Position numbers and translations under genes: made by a program
The notes under the pieces: model-generated
The model's database searches: none
What the model was told of the DNA's origin: nothing
Seen by the model: only the letters and a program-made list of their open reading frames with translations
Virus record (IMG/VR): IMGVR_UViG_3300047491_001293
Coordinates: 1 to 64,000 of that record
Length of the DNA stretch: 64,000 nucleotides
Source of the DNA: a virus
Reading direction: 5' to 3' (one strand)
In this document: in pieces, positions 22,939 to 31,982 of the stretch
Layout: every line of letters starts with the position of its first letter
How positions within the stretch are numbered: position 1 is the stretch's first letter

Positions 22939-23796
22939 CTACAACAATGTTTTTCTTGAAAGTCTTTTTTTATACAAATCCTCAAGCTTGCCAATGGCCT
23001 CAATGTTGTTGATCTTCTTTGACTGCAACTCCCTAAAGACATGCTGCGATGCTGGGATGCCAAATATTCTGGTCGCCGTCTCCACATCAAAAAAGCCACT
23101 CTCAAGGTGGCCAAGTATTCTTTGTGGTGTGTCGCAGAGACCATATATGAAACTTGATGGGGCATGTTTAACATTGAGGCACTTGCAATGGTGCTCCATC
23201 AGCCATTCACTTATCCACTTTACATTGTGGACCAACAGGTAGTAGTCCATGAGGTCATAGCACGAGCAAAGCTTGTCCATAGTGGCGGAGTCTGACATGA
23301 AGCAGTTGTCGGTCATCATGGCGTGGAAGCAATTTTTCGGGAAGCAAACATCGCCTGGGCTCATCTTGGCGGGTGAAATTTCAAGTATTCTTGCGTCAGG
23401 TCTGCTCCTGATGACGAGATCGTAAGTCATGAAGTTTTTGTACTCATGCTCCCTCTTGAGGTCGTTTGCCGCACGCATCATGAAGTAGTAGTTGTAGTTG
23501 TCGGCGCCACTTCTGCCCTTGTGGAATCCTGCATCGTAAGGTCTTCTCTGGCGCATGTTGTCGTACTTCATGACATGTGCGCTGTAAACAACATCATAGC
23601 AGTAGACCATGTGCGACTTTGGGTTGAGAACTTCCAGAGCTTCATTTATCCGTGCTGCAGACTTTGAGCCAACATCCTCGTTGTCCCATGTCGCAAGAAA
23701 GCAGTCAGCCTGTACGGTCTCAAAAAATCTCTTGTGGAATGGGGCCATTCTTTGCAACTCACGCAGGTGACCAGACATGCAGATAGCCACTTTCAT
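22939..23796 (-). CDS. Putative glycosyltransferase-like protein (285 aa)
   Basis: Begins MKVAICMSGHLRELQRMAPF, with CFLATWDNED, then DLVIRSRPDARI and FMSDSATMDKLCSCYDLMDY. This A-I-x-S-G-x-x-R start with an R-x-R-x-D pair recurs in viral and bacterial surface-glycan proteins often annotated as glycosyltransferases. The specific donor is unknown. It overlaps the upstream methyltransferase by ATGA, so they are co-translated. Confidence 0.65.
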   Translation of the reverse strand: MKVAICMSGHLRELQRMAPFHKRFFETVQADCFLATWDNEDVGSKSAARINEALEVLNPKSHMVYCYDVVYSAHVMKYDNMRQRRPYDAGFHKGRSGADNYNYYFMMRAANDLKREHEYKNFMTYDLVIRSRPDARILEISPAKMSPGDVCFPKNCFHAMMTDNCFMSDSATMDKLCSCYDLMDYYLLVHNVKWISEWLMEHHCKCLNVKHAPSSFIYGLCDTPQRILGHLESGFFDVETATRIFGIPASQHVFRELQSKKINNIEAIGKLEDLYKKRLSRKTLL

Positions 23797-24401
23797 CTTT
23801 TGAACCTCTTCTTGACGATTACCTGTCCATGTGAGATCCTCAGATGGTCAATGCTTGATACCCCCTGGTTGGGAACCCTGTCGTTCCTGCCAGCCTCATC
23901 AACCAGATCCTTGACGAACCCAACCATCCCAGAGTAATGGCCTTTGGAAAATTGTTTTCCATCTATCCAGTTCGGCCAATAACCAGTGCCCCAGTCCTCA
24001 ATTATGTAGAGACCGCCTGGGCTGGTGAAATTGAAAAGAAAGTTGTATGAAAACCTTGCCACTTCACCAATGTGAGCCGCATCATCTATGATGATGTCGA
24101 ATTGCTTGTGATCATCTACGATTCTGCTGAGCACTTTGATGTCAGATTGGTCTCCGTGATAGAAAGCAGACCTATCCTCAAAGCCTTTTAAATTGGCGAT
24201 GTTTAGGTTGTCAAGTCCAACAACAAATGCGTTTGGGAAATATGAAAGCCACATTTTCATGGATGCACCGTCATAGACACCGATCTCAAGAATTCTTACA
24301 CTCTTCTCCCTGAGAGGCTCAAACAAGTCGGCATACACATCAATATACGACGCTATTTTGCCGTAACCATAGACTCTTGCTATGTCATGAAGTTTCTGCA
24401 T
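23793..24401 (-). CDS. Class I SAM methyltransferase, sugar-modifying type (202 aa)
   Basis: VRILEIGVYDGASMKMWLSY (motif I), FVVGLDNLNIANLKGF (motif II), DIIIDDAAHIGEVARFSYNF (motif IV) and GGLYIIEDWGTGYWPNW match the MycE/CmcI-like class. Starts MQKLHDIARVYGYGKIASYI. It probably methylates a sugar made or moved by neighbours. First gene of the minus-strand run that ends at the terminator near 21300. Confidence 0.8.
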   Translation of the reverse strand: MQKLHDIARVYGYGKIASYIDVYADLFEPLREKSVRILEIGVYDGASMKMWLSYFPNAFVVGLDNLNIANLKGFEDRSAFYHGDQSDIKVLSRIVDDHKQFDIIIDDAAHIGEVARFSYNFLFNFTSPGGLYIIEDWGTGYWPNWIDGKQFSKGHYSGMVGFVKDLVDEAGRNDRVPNQGVSSIDHLRISHGQVIVKKRFKR

Positions 24402-24608
24402 GAAATATCTACATTGCCATGTTTATTTTTCATGTTGGATGATTACTTAACCACAAAAATTTCAAAGTAAAACAGCTATGTATAATCGTAAAAATAACAC
24501 CAAAACATGAGGCGTTAGAGCGGTCAGACGACCTTGGGAGCATATATACATCAAGAATTGAATACAAGTGAAATGAAAGATGGGCATCCTTGATCGCAGG
24601 AGGCGAAA
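24402..24608. promoter_or_regulatory. Divergent intergenic region with CATATATACAT box
   Basis: AT-rich 207-bp spacer between divergent glycan genes. A CATATATACATC late-type box sits near 24541-24552 on the plus strand, about 57 bp before the ATG at 24609. GGAGG just before that ATG is the ribosome binding site. No small gene is convincing here. Confidence 0.4.
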
Positions 24609-25214
24609 ATGGCTCTCAGATACTTTCTTTTCGATTTGGATGGCGTTCTCATAAACGCATGCGACTGGCATTATGAGTGCCTCAACATGGCCATGGAGCA
24701 GGTCGTCGGATTCTCCATAAGCAGACAAGACCATGAAACAAAGTTCAATGGGCTTCCATCACAAACCAAGCTGAAAATGCTTGGTGTCATGCCACACCAC
24801 CGAGAGATGATATGCGCCGAGAAAAGGCGGTTCATCCAGAAGAAGATAGACATGTACAAACAAGACCAATCAAAGATTGATCTTTTGAGCCACCTTTCTG
24901 GCATTGGCAAGGTGGCATGCGTGACAAACTCAATAAGAAGCAGTACAATAGCCATGCTTCGTGCGGTGGGTGTTGTGTCCAGCATGTCTCTGCTTGTGAC
25001 AAACGAGGATGTCAAAAACCACAAGCCAAGCCCAGAGCCATACAACATGGCAATGGAAATGCTTGGTGCAAACCCAGAGGAGACCCTTATCGTTGAGGAC
25101 TCTCCATTTGGGTTGCAAGCTGCGGTGTGCAGCCGTGCATCGGTGATCTGGAAGGTCAAAGATGCAAGTGAGGTAAACTTGAATGGATTCAAATCAAGGT
25201 TTGGAGGCCTATGA
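24609..25214 (+). CDS. HAD-superfamily phosphatase, beta-phosphoglucomutase-like (201 aa)
   Basis: HAD motifs: FDLDGVLINA (motif I, nucleophile Asp), VTNSIR (motif II), K at NHKPSPEPY (motif III) and IVEDSPFGLQAA (motif IV). The helical cap (residues 18-85) is subclass I. Dephosphorylates a small phosphorylated sugar or metabolite. Its stop overlaps the start of the nucleotidyltransferase (ATGA), so the two probably work in sequence: phosphate removal or sugar-phosphate processing, then activation. Confidence 0.85.
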   Translation: MALRYFLFDLDGVLINACDWHYECLNMAMEQVVGFSISRQDHETKFNGLPSQTKLKMLGVMPHHREMICAEKRRFIQKKIDMYKQDQSKIDLLSHLSGIGKVACVTNSIRSSTIAMLRAVGVVSSMSLLVTNEDVKNHKPSPEPYNMAMEMLGANPEETLIVEDSPFGLQAAVCSRASVIWKVKDASEVNLNGFKSRFGGL

Positions 25215-25939
25215 AACTTGTAATACCAATGGCTGGCGATGGGACCAGGTTCTCCCAATGTGGTTACGATCTGCCAAAGCCTCTGATAGATGCGTGCGGC
25301 AAACCAATCATATCCCATGTTATTGGCAATTTCAACTCATTGGCAATAGACGAGGTGGTGTTCATATGTCGCCAAGAGCATGAGGACAAGTATGGCATCT
25401 CTTCAAGGCTTGAGGTTCTATGCGGCAGGCGCAAGTCAAGATTTGTTTTCGTGAACAAGCTCACTGAGGGGGCTGCCTGCTCCCTGCTGTTAGCCAAGGA
25501 TTACATCGACATTGATGATTCGATCATAATCGCAAACTCAGACCAGTATGTGTCATGGGACATCAACAAGTTCCTGTCCTCATGCCAGGGTCTGGATGGG
25601 TGCATCCTCACATTTAGGTCAAGTGACCCAAAATGGAGCTATGCAAAATTGGGCAGCAACGGCCTGGTCAAGTGTGTTGCTGAGAAGGTCGCCATAAGCG
25701 ACATGGCAACCGTTGGAATATACCACTGGGCTAGGGGCTGTGAGTTCGTCTCATGCGCCGAGCAGATGATAAGGAAGAACATAAGGACAAGGAATGAGTT
25801 CTATCTGTGCCCAGTGTACAATGAGGCGGTTGAGGCTGGTCTTTCGATAGGGATACACGAGATAGACAGCCATGACATGTGGGGGCTGGGAACTCCAGAG
25901 GATCTGGAAAAATTCAAGTCAGGCTTCTGTGGGTCATGA
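25211..25939 (+). CDS. Sugar-phosphate nucleotidyltransferase (242 aa)
   Basis: Starts MKLVIPMAGDGTRFSQCGYD-LPKPL, the G-x-G-T/S-R-F...PKP signature of NTP-transferases. IIANSDQYVSWD holds the metal-binding Asp. Makes an NDP- or CDP-activated sugar or head group for the following glycosyltransferases. Coupled to the HAD gene before and to the glycosyltransferase after (ATGA at 25936). Confidence 0.85.
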   Translation: MKLVIPMAGDGTRFSQCGYDLPKPLIDACGKPIISHVIGNFNSLAIDEVVFICRQEHEDKYGISSRLEVLCGRRKSRFVFVNKLTEGAACSLLLAKDYIDIDDSIIIANSDQYVSWDINKFLSSCQGLDGCILTFRSSDPKWSYAKLGSNGLVKCVAEKVAISDMATVGIYHWARGCEFVSCAEQMIRKNIRTRNEFYLCPVYNEAVEAGLSIGIHEIDSHDMWGLGTPEDLEKFKSGFCGS

Positions 25940-26765
25940 GGGTAACAATATATGTCATCACCTATAGGAATGACAGGATCCTGAATGAGTGGTTTCTTGC
26001 GTCCCTAGCAAAATCAAGCTACCCAAGGGAAAAGGTATGTTTGCAGATCCAGAACAACTTTTCCGACAAAGTCAGCATTGATGACGCACACAGGACGCTC
26101 ATCAACTACATCCACCACAACACCATGAGGCTGGATAGGTCTACAGGCCACTTGGCCAGAGACTGGAACCATGGTATCATGAATGGAATGGTCGATCTGG
26201 ACAGGCCAAAATCTGATGTGGTGATGCTTCTCCAGAATGACAATAGGCTTGAGCCAGACTGGTATGAGAGGGTTTGCAAGGCCATGTCAGAAAACACATT
26301 CGCCTCCTACGGCGCAGGCGACCAGTGCATGCTTGTCCGCCCAGCTTGCGTCAAGAGGGTTGGCATGTTTGACGAGAGATTCTGTGACATATACCTTCAA
26401 GAGGGTGATTACTTCTTGCGGTGCATATGGCGCATACCAATGCACGCATATCGATCAATGACGACTACCATGGTAGGGTTCACAGGCCATCGCCTGACTT
26501 CTGCCCAGTGGTGCGAACCTTGACTGGATCGCAGAGGCGTGGGGGTTACCACATGGCATCTGTTGGCAACCACCAAGTATCGGTCGGCTTTTGGAGAAAG
26601 AAATGGCCATTCCATGACAGGGGTTGGAGATCAACCTGGAACCTTGCCAAGTCGGTGGCGCACAGTGGAGCCCCATTTGTACTCATGTACATGATGTACC
26701 CATACTTTGAAAGGGCGATTGATCGTAGCGTCTATGAGAAATGGTCGCCCTTCAAGCTGCAATAG
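25936..26765 (+). pseudogene. Frameshifted glycosyltransferase, paralogue 1
   Basis: ATG at 25936 gives MRVTIYVITYRNDRILNEWF and follows the paralogues at 26776 and 27612 up to IWRIPMHA. There it changes frame: at about 26450 two extra bases (or one missing) move the rest into another frame, where SINDDYHGRVHRPSPDFCPV ... YEKWSPFKLQ again matches the paralogues to a stop at 26765. The break lies at the end of a 91-bp block identical to 27199-27289. A recent imprecise gene conversion, a programmed shift or a sequencing error are all possible. Confidence 0.8.
26359..26449 (+). repeat. 91-bp block identical to 27199-27289
   Basis: Every base from 26359 to 26449 equals the base 840 downstream, while flanks differ at many positions. 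It covers the GMFDERFCDIYLQEGDYFLR segment and ends where the reading frame breaks. This is the expected footprint of recent gene conversion between the two glycosyltransferase genes. Confidence 0.9.
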
Positions 26766-26775
26766 GTAACTAACC

Positions 26776-27600
26776 ATGAACATCACGGTCTATGTCGTAA
26801 CATACAAAAACGACATAATCTTGAATGAATGGCTACTTGCATCACTAGCAGAATCAAGATACCCAAAGGGCAAGGTGCGCCTACACATACAGAACAACTT
26901 TTCTGGCATGGTTGCAATTGACGAGCCATATAGATCACTCATAGATCACATCCACCACAACACCGTCAGGCTCGATCGCTCTCTAGGGCATCTGGCCAGG
27001 GACTGGAACCATGGAATCATGCATGGGTTTGTCGATCTGAAAAATCCAAGGTCAGACATGGTTATGCTTTTACAGAATGACACCAAGCTGACAAGTGACT
27101 GGTATGAAAAGGTGTGCGGTGTCATGCGTGGCAACTATTTCGCATCATACGGGGCTGGTGACCAGTGCGTTCTAATCAGGCCAGAATGCATAAAGAAAGT
27201 TGGCATGTTTGACGAGAGATTCTGTGACATATACCTTCAAGAGGGTGATTACTTCTTGCGGTGCATATGGCGCATACCAATGCACGCATCTATAAATGAT
27301 GATCACCATGTCAGGACGCATAGGCCAATGCCAGATTCATGCCCAGTAGTCAAAACGGAAACTGGCTTGCAGAGGCGTGAGGAGTACCACACATACTCAC
27401 CAGAGAAAAAAATATCAGCTGAATTTTGGAACAAGAAATGGCCTTTTTATGACAGGCCATGGGGGTCAAGCTGGGAATTGGCAAAGTCTGTGTCTCAGAG
27501 CGGTTCGCCACTCGTCCCCATGCACATCATGTACCCATACTTTGAGAGGGACATTGACAAAAATGTTTATGAAAATTGGTCTTCTTTCAAACTACAATAA
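26776..27600 (+). CDS. Glycosyltransferase, GT2-like paralogue 2 (274 aa)
   Basis: Starts MNITVYVVTYKNDIILNEWL. Conserved blocks: HHNTVRLDRSLGHLARDWNH, SDMVMLLQNDTKLTSDWYEK, SYGAGDQCVLIRPECIKKVG, MFDERFCDIYLQEGDYFLRC and the end LVPMHIMYPYFERDIDKNVY. The VTYKN start and the QND segment fit a GT-A/GT2-type donor site. Intact copy in the tandem group. Donor and acceptor unknown. Confidence 0.75.
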   Translation: MNITVYVVTYKNDIILNEWLLASLAESRYPKGKVRLHIQNNFSGMVAIDEPYRSLIDHIHHNTVRLDRSLGHLARDWNHGIMHGFVDLKNPRSDMVMLLQNDTKLTSDWYEKVCGVMRGNYFASYGAGDQCVLIRPECIKKVGMFDERFCDIYLQEGDYFLRCIWRIPMHASINDDHHVRTHRPMPDSCPVVKTETGLQRREEYHTYSPEKKISAEFWNKKWPFYDRPWGSSWELAKSVSQSGSPLVPMHIMYPYFERDIDKNVYENWSSFKLQ

Positions 27601-27611
27601 GTAATTAAATC

Positions 27612-28433
27612 ATGAAAATTACAATTTATGTTATAACTTATAAAAATGACAAAATTTTAAATGAATGGCTCCTTGCATCTTTGGCAAATTCAAACTATCC
27701 AAAAGATAAAATTTGTTTACATATACAGAATAATTTTTCTGATAAAGTTGTTATTGATAAAGAATTTGAAACTTATGTAAATTACATTCACCATAATACA
27801 ATAAGATTAAGTAGATCATTTGGTCATTTATCAAGAGATTGGAATCATGGAATCATGAATGGTTTTGTTGATTTAAACAAACCAAGATCTGACATGGTGA
27901 TGCTTTTGCAAAATGATACAAAATTAACAAGTGATTGGTATGAAAAAACATGTGATGTTATGCAAGATAATTATTTTGTATCTTTTGGAGCTGGCGATCA
28001 GTGCATGATTATTCGTCCAGAGTGTGTTAAAAAAGTTGGAATGTTTGAAGAAAGATTTTGTAGTCTCTCATGGCAAGAATATGATTATTTTTTGCGTTGT
28101 ATTTTAAGAATACCAATGAAAACATCGATAAATGATGAATATCATCAAAGATTGCATAGACCATTAAATTATCTTTGCCCAATTAAAAAAACAGAAACTG
28201 GTATGGAGAGAAAAGAAAATTATTTTTTGGCTGGGACACATTACGAATCTGAAAATTTTTTAAAGAAAAAATGGCCTTGTCGAGATATGTGGGGCGAATC
28301 ATCATGGCTTCTTGCAAAAAAAATTTCTCAAAGCGGGGCGCCACTCGTCCCCATGTACATCATGTATCCATACTTTGAGAAAGACATTGATCAAAGCGTC
28401 TACAAGCAATGGTCACTATTCAGGTTGGCCTAA
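27612..28433 (+). CDS. Glycosyltransferase, GT2-like paralogue 3, AT-rich body (273 aa)
   Basis: Protein closely follows its neighbour (MKITIYVITYKNDKILNEWL ... MVMLLQNDTKLTSDWYEK ... MYIMYPYFEKDIDQSVYKQW), but the DNA from 27612 to about 28330 is much more AT-rich, using AAA, TTT, AAT and GAT codons. The last 100 bases (GCGCCACTCGTCCCCATGTA...) return to the neighbour's codon style and sequence. It was probably acquired from a relative with different codon use, then partly overwritten by local recombination. Confidence 0.78.
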   Translation: MKITIYVITYKNDKILNEWLLASLANSNYPKDKICLHIQNNFSDKVVIDKEFETYVNYIHHNTIRLSRSFGHLSRDWNHGIMNGFVDLNKPRSDMVMLLQNDTKLTSDWYEKTCDVMQDNYFVSFGAGDQCMIIRPECVKKVGMFEERFCSLSWQEYDYFLRCILRIPMKTSINDEYHQRLHRPLNYLCPIKKTETGMERKENYFLAGTHYESENFLKKKWPCRDMWGESSWLLAKKISQSGAPLVPMYIMYPYFEKDIDQSVYKQWSLFRLA

Positions 28434-28846
28434 AGATCCTGCCAATCACCATAGTATAGGACATCACCCTTGAACTCATAGAACCGACCAATCCTAAGGT
28501 TTTTCTCCCTGCTTCCATAGTAAACTATGATGTACGGCTCATCTGTCAGTAAAAGGTCACGCCCATCGGCGACAATGATGTACTCCAGCAGCGATCCATC
28601 CTCAAGTCCCTGGTATTTGGACTCAAAGCTCTCATCGAGCAGTTCCTTGGTGCTGATGTTCATGGGGGCCTGCCACATTAGCCCATCGTGCATCCTGACA
28701 AAACACATGGGCACAAGGGTTTTGTTCTTGGCTAGGTAATTGCAAGCTTGATTCTGTATATTGACCAAGTCCTCCAGAAGTGTCTCTGGGTATGGAAGGT
28801 CGCCCTTGCCATTGCCATCCTTCCTTCCCTCAATTCTCCGTCCCAT
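28430..28846 (-). CDS. Hypothetical protein, 138 aa
   Basis: Not recognised. Starts MGRRIEGRKDGNGKGDLPYP; body is alpha/beta (TLLEDLVNIQNQACNYLAKN, SLLEYIIVADGRDLLLTDEP, YIIVYYGSREKNLRIGRFYE). AAGGAAG upstream of ATG 28846 supports the start. Its stop overlaps the convergent glycosyltransferase by 4 bp, and it is followed upstream by the coiled-coil gene at 28848 on the same strand. Confidence 0.65.
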   Translation of the reverse strand: MGRRIEGRKDGNGKGDLPYPETLLEDLVNIQNQACNYLAKNKTLVPMCFVRMHDGLMWQAPMNISTKELLDESFESKYQGLEDGSLLEYIIVADGRDLLLTDEPYIIVYYGSREKNLRIGRFYEFKGDVLYYGDWQDL

Positions 28847-28847
28847 C

Positions 28848-29162
28848 TTAATCTTCCTTGCGAGATATTTTGGGGAAGCTTTTTCCGAGGGCTTGCCACG
28901 CCAAGCTCTTCAAATAATGGACATTCTCCGACTTCTGCTGGAACTCATCTGGGTCAGATTTGGGAAGATTCTTCTGCGCAAATGAGATTGGATCTGCAAT
29001 TTGCTCCAAGGCTGTGCGCAGCCTGGCTATCTCTGCGTACATGGCCTTGATGTCCTGCTCAAGATATTTGACCCTTTGGGACACATCACCATAAATGGTC
29101 ACTTGCCCCCTCAGTTCCATGTAATAATCATCAAAAAACTCACTGACTGATTTTTCAAGCAT
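28848..29162 (-). CDS. Small coiled-coil phage protein (104 aa)
   Basis: Starts MLEKSVSEFFDDYYMELRGQ and has QRVKYLEQDIKAMYAEIARL-RTALEQIADPISF, a heptad helix seen in many short phage proteins (EIARLRxALExIAD). The end reads SLAWQALGKSFPKISRKED. GGAGG seven bases before ATG 29162 fixes the start; the longer frame to 29264 is rejected. Function unknown. Confidence 0.7.
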   Translation of the reverse strand: MLEKSVSEFFDDYYMELRGQVTIYGDVSQRVKYLEQDIKAMYAEIARLRTALEQIADPISFAQKNLPKSDPDEFQQKSENVHYLKSLAWQALGKSFPKISRKED

Positions 29163-29220
29163 GATCAACCTCCAAATCAAGATTGTAACAAATTTGTGGA
29201 AATAGGCAAACAATTGGTTG

Positions 29221-29230
29221 CTATATACAT
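29221..29230 (+). promoter_or_regulatory. Late-promoter-like box CTATATACAT
   Basis: Fourteen bases before the ATG at 29245, with GAGGTG between as ribosome binding site. Similar CATATATACAT strings precede 40974 (minus) and 24609. Confidence 0.4.
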
Positions 29231-29244
29231 TACTGAGGTGAAAC

Positions 29245-29763
29245 ATGGGTGGGATTAGATTCAAGGGTTTTCTGCTACATCAAGAAGTCAAGGCCATTCT
29301 TGAGAATGTCTGGGCAAGCATTCATGACCAGCCGGCTCCAAGCCCGAAGATCCCATTGCAGACACAGATCAAAAATCTACAAGACTTCATTAAGAAGAGG
29401 GAAGAAAACCAGAATCTTCTGAGGCTGCAAATAAAGAGACTGGAGAGATATTCAAGTGAATTTCCTTCGGATAAGCAGTCATCTGATTTGCAGATTGCAG
29501 ACGCCAACAGAACCATAGGTGAATTATACAGCCAAATAACCAAGGCCAAAAAGGAACTTGAGAAGATAAGTTCTGGAGCCGCAACCCCACAACAAAGCGG
29601 TGACTGGACGGCATATGACGACAAAAAGGCAAAAGGCATATTTGGTGACATATCAAGAAATCTTAAGACTGGCGCCTTTGGAAGGACTGAAACTGGCGAG
29701 TACATAACCAAAGCCGACCCTCGTTGGGCAAATTACAACATTGTAAGAGGCAACAAAAGATAG
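29245..29763 (+). CDS. Coiled-coil protein with leader-like start (172 aa)
   Basis: Starts MGGIRFKGFLLHQEVKAILE, a looser version of the leader (IRFKGFLLHQE). Residues 36-112 form a long helix (LQTQIKNLQDFIKKREENQN-LL..., TIGELYSQITKAKKELEKIS), followed by DWTAYDDKKAKGIFGDISRN. GAGGTG binding site. Virion-associated or scaffold-like role is a guess. Confidence 0.65.
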   Translation: MGGIRFKGFLLHQEVKAILENVWASIHDQPAPSPKIPLQTQIKNLQDFIKKREENQNLLRLQIKRLERYSSEFPSDKQSSDLQIADANRTIGELYSQITKAKKELEKISSGAATPQQSGDWTAYDDKKAKGIFGDISRNLKTGAFGRTETGEYITKADPRWANYNIVRGNKR

Positions 29764-29765
29764 GA

Positions 29766-30437
29766 TCAGATAAGCTTAACCAATGACAGCCACTGTATTG
29801 GCAAATCAATGCCTCCCGGTCTGTTGCTGTAGTCCAAATTTTTCATTGGGTATTTTCTCATGTCAAATCTGACATCATTAAATTGTTTTTTGTTGGCAAG
29901 AGTTATCTCCACAGCAACAGGCACCATGCAATCAACATGACCATAATTGTTTCCATGGACATGAACAACATGGTGCGTTTCAAGCATCTTTTCCATAACT
30001 GAAATTGGAATTCTTTTTGGATTCATGTGAAAGTGCAATTCAAAAGCAAAGCATGAAACATGTTTTGAAAAATGCTCTTGGTCTAGGGTGTCGAAGAAAG
30101 TCCATTCGGATCCTTCGGTGTCTATTTTAAGTATGACATTATTTGATTTTGAAACCTCTTCAAGGCTTGAGAAATCACTATAACATTTCAATGTTTTCTG
30201 CCTTGCCCATGGGATATTGCGTTTGGCATGCATGTCGAAACCTATTACATTTATACCCCTTTTGATGATATCATTCTCAAATGTCACATTGTTGCCGAGA
30301 CCGTATGACACACAAATGTCGGAGTTTTTTAGGCATTTTTCCGGGAAGACATAACCACCATCACAATTGTTTCCAAGACGAACCTTGTTTGTTTTGATTG
30401 GCCTTATGTGTTGCATCATCCATAAAAATCTTTCCAT
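29766..30437 (-). CDS. FkbM-family methyltransferase (223 aa)
   Basis: From ATG 30437 (GAGGATG upstream): GNNCDGGYVFPEKC, DICVSYGLGNNVTFENDIIK (motif I), VIGFDMHAKRN (motif II), NNVILKIDTEGSEWTFFDTL (the D-x-E-G-x-E mark of FkbM) and a C-terminal strand VAVEITL. O-methylates sugars or related hydroxyls. The frame upstream to 30608 overlaps the divergent glycosyltransferase and is not part of the gene. It sits among glycosyltransferases. Confidence 0.82.
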   Translation of the reverse strand: MERFLWMMQHIRPIKTNKVRLGNNCDGGYVFPEKCLKNSDICVSYGLGNNVTFENDIIKRGINVIGFDMHAKRNIPWARQKTLKCYSDFSSLEEVSKSNNVILKIDTEGSEWTFFDTLDQEHFSKHVSCFAFELHFHMNPKRIPISVMEKMLETHHVVHVHGNNYGHVDCMVPVAVEITLANKKQFNDVRFDMRKYPMKNLDYSNRPGGIDLPIQWLSLVKLI

Positions 30438-30515
30438 GGCATCCTCATCCTTAAAAATCAGCCTAACACTATTTAAGGCAGTTTGACACTCTTTTGCATA
30501 GATAAAATGTGAACC

Positions 30516-31382
30516 ATGAAGATAACACTGTTTGTTGTGACATATAAAAATGACAAAGTTTTGAATGAGATGGTGCTCAAGTCTCTGCATGATTCCAAAT
30601 ACCCACATGATCTAGTAAATGTCAAAATACTGAACAATTTTGGAGACAGAATTGAGATAGATGACAAATTCAAGCCACTCATCAATGAGATTCACCACAA
30701 CACCATAAGATTAGACAATTCAACTGGTCACTTGGCGAGAGATTGGAACCATGGCATCATGAATGCATTTGTAAGCCTTAAAAAGCCAAGGTGTGATGCC
30801 GTCATCCTTCTGCAAAATGACACCATCATGAAAGAAGACTGGTACCTCATAGCAAAAAAATGCGTGAATGAATTTTCATATTGCTCCTTTGGATGTGGTG
30901 ACCAGTGCCAGATAGTTAGACCTGACGCAATAGCCAGAATAGGCATGTTTGATGAGAGATTCTGCAACATTGGCTTTCAAGAGTGCGATTATTTCATTCG
31001 TGCAGTATTAAGGGAGAAAGAAAGGTGCTCAATCAATGACCCAAGCCATGGTAGAATTTTCAACCAAAGAAGTGATTTAAACCCAATAGTACCAACAATT
31101 TCAGGTTTTTTAAGAAGAGATTCACACCATATGGAATCCTTTAATTTTCATCATGTTTCCAAAAGTTTTTTGATAGAGAAATGGGGAGCGCCTATAGTTC
31201 CACCATGGGGCAACACAAAGGATCTGGCAAGATTGCTGTTGGAGTCAAAGGCGCCTTTCAGAAAAATGTGGAAAATGTACCCATACTTTGAGAATGACAT
31301 AGATCAAAATGCCTATTTAACCGATAATTATTTCCATGGAAAAAGTATTGAAAACGAAAAGAAAAGAATAAAACTTATATGA
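30516..31382 (+). CDS. Glycosyltransferase, GT2-like paralogue 4 (288 aa)
   Basis: Fourth member of the family: MKITLFVVTYKNDKVLNEMV, HHNTIRLDNSTGHLARDWNH, DAVILLQNDTIMKEDWYLIA, SFGCGDQCQIVRPDAIARIG, MFDERFCNIGFQECDYFIRA and FRKMWKMYPYFENDIDQNAY. More diverged, with a longer C-terminal tail (TDNYFHGKSIENEKKRIKLI). No strong binding site. Divergent from the FkbM gene, followed by the TylF gene. Confidence 0.75.
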   Translation: MKITLFVVTYKNDKVLNEMVLKSLHDSKYPHDLVNVKILNNFGDRIEIDDKFKPLINEIHHNTIRLDNSTGHLARDWNHGIMNAFVSLKKPRCDAVILLQNDTIMKEDWYLIAKKCVNEFSYCSFGCGDQCQIVRPDAIARIGMFDERFCNIGFQECDYFIRAVLREKERCSINDPSHGRIFNQRSDLNPIVPTISGFLRRDSHHMESFNFHHVSKSFLIEKWGAPIVPPWGNTKDLARLLLESKAPFRKMWKMYPYFENDIDQNAYLTDNYFHGKSIENEKKRIKLI

Positions 31383-31399
31383 CCACATTAATTTAATTC

Positions 31400-31954
31400 A
31401 TGGAAACACTACTTGGATACGACAGAAGAGACAAACTTAGACTTTACACTCAACTTGCCAATTTTTTACCTGGGAACATTGCAGAGGTTGGCGTTTACAA
31501 GGGTGGAAGTGCCGAGATAATCGCTGAAAAAAAACTACCAAAGAAAAAGCTTTTTCTGTTCGACACCTTCTGTGGCATGCCAGAGACCAGCCCAGAGGAC
31601 AACTATCACAAAAAGGGCAACTTTTCCGATACAAGCTACGAGGCAGTACTCGGTGGCATGAGTAAGTTTGAAAATGTCCATGTCTTCAAGGGTGTCTTCC
31701 CTGAGGAAAACAGCGATGTCGTCGCCTCGGAGTCCTTCTGCATGGTTCATATCGATGTTGACATCTACAAGTCATACATGGAATGCCTCAACTTTTTCTG
31801 GCCTAGGCTCGTCAAGAATGGGATCATGGTCCTCGATGATTATCACGAAAAGAACTGCCTTGGCGCAAAAAAGGCGGTCAATGAGTTCTTTGCCGACAAA
31901 ATAGAGAAGCCAATCTGGCCATGCCATTCGCAGGTTTGCCTGATAAAATCCTAA
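31400..31954 (+). CDS. TylF/macrocin-type O-methyltransferase (184 aa)
   Basis: NIAEVGVYKGGSAEIIAEKK, LFLFDTFCGMPETSPEDNYH, HVFKGVFPEEN, CMVHIDVDIYKSYMECLNFF and NGIMVLDDYHEKNCLGAKKA are the TylF-family signatures (AEVGVYKGGS, FDTF-G-P, HIDVDxYxS, DDYxxxxCxGAK). Methylates a sugar hydroxyl with SAM and metal. Placed directly after the glycosyltransferase. Confidence 0.88.
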   Translation: METLLGYDRRDKLRLYTQLANFLPGNIAEVGVYKGGSAEIIAEKKLPKKKLFLFDTFCGMPETSPEDNYHKKGNFSDTSYEAVLGGMSKFENVHVFKGVFPEENSDVVASESFCMVHIDVDIYKSYMECLNFFWPRLVKNGIMVLDDYHEKNCLGAKKAVNEFFADKIEKPIWPCHSQVCLIKS

Positions 31955-31982
31955 TTGATTTAATTTGTGAACTACCCACCCA

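Noticed and set aside
24671-25318. 215-codon minus-strand frame opposite the HAD gene
   Set aside because: Shadow of the HAD phosphatase, which has all four catalytic motifs.
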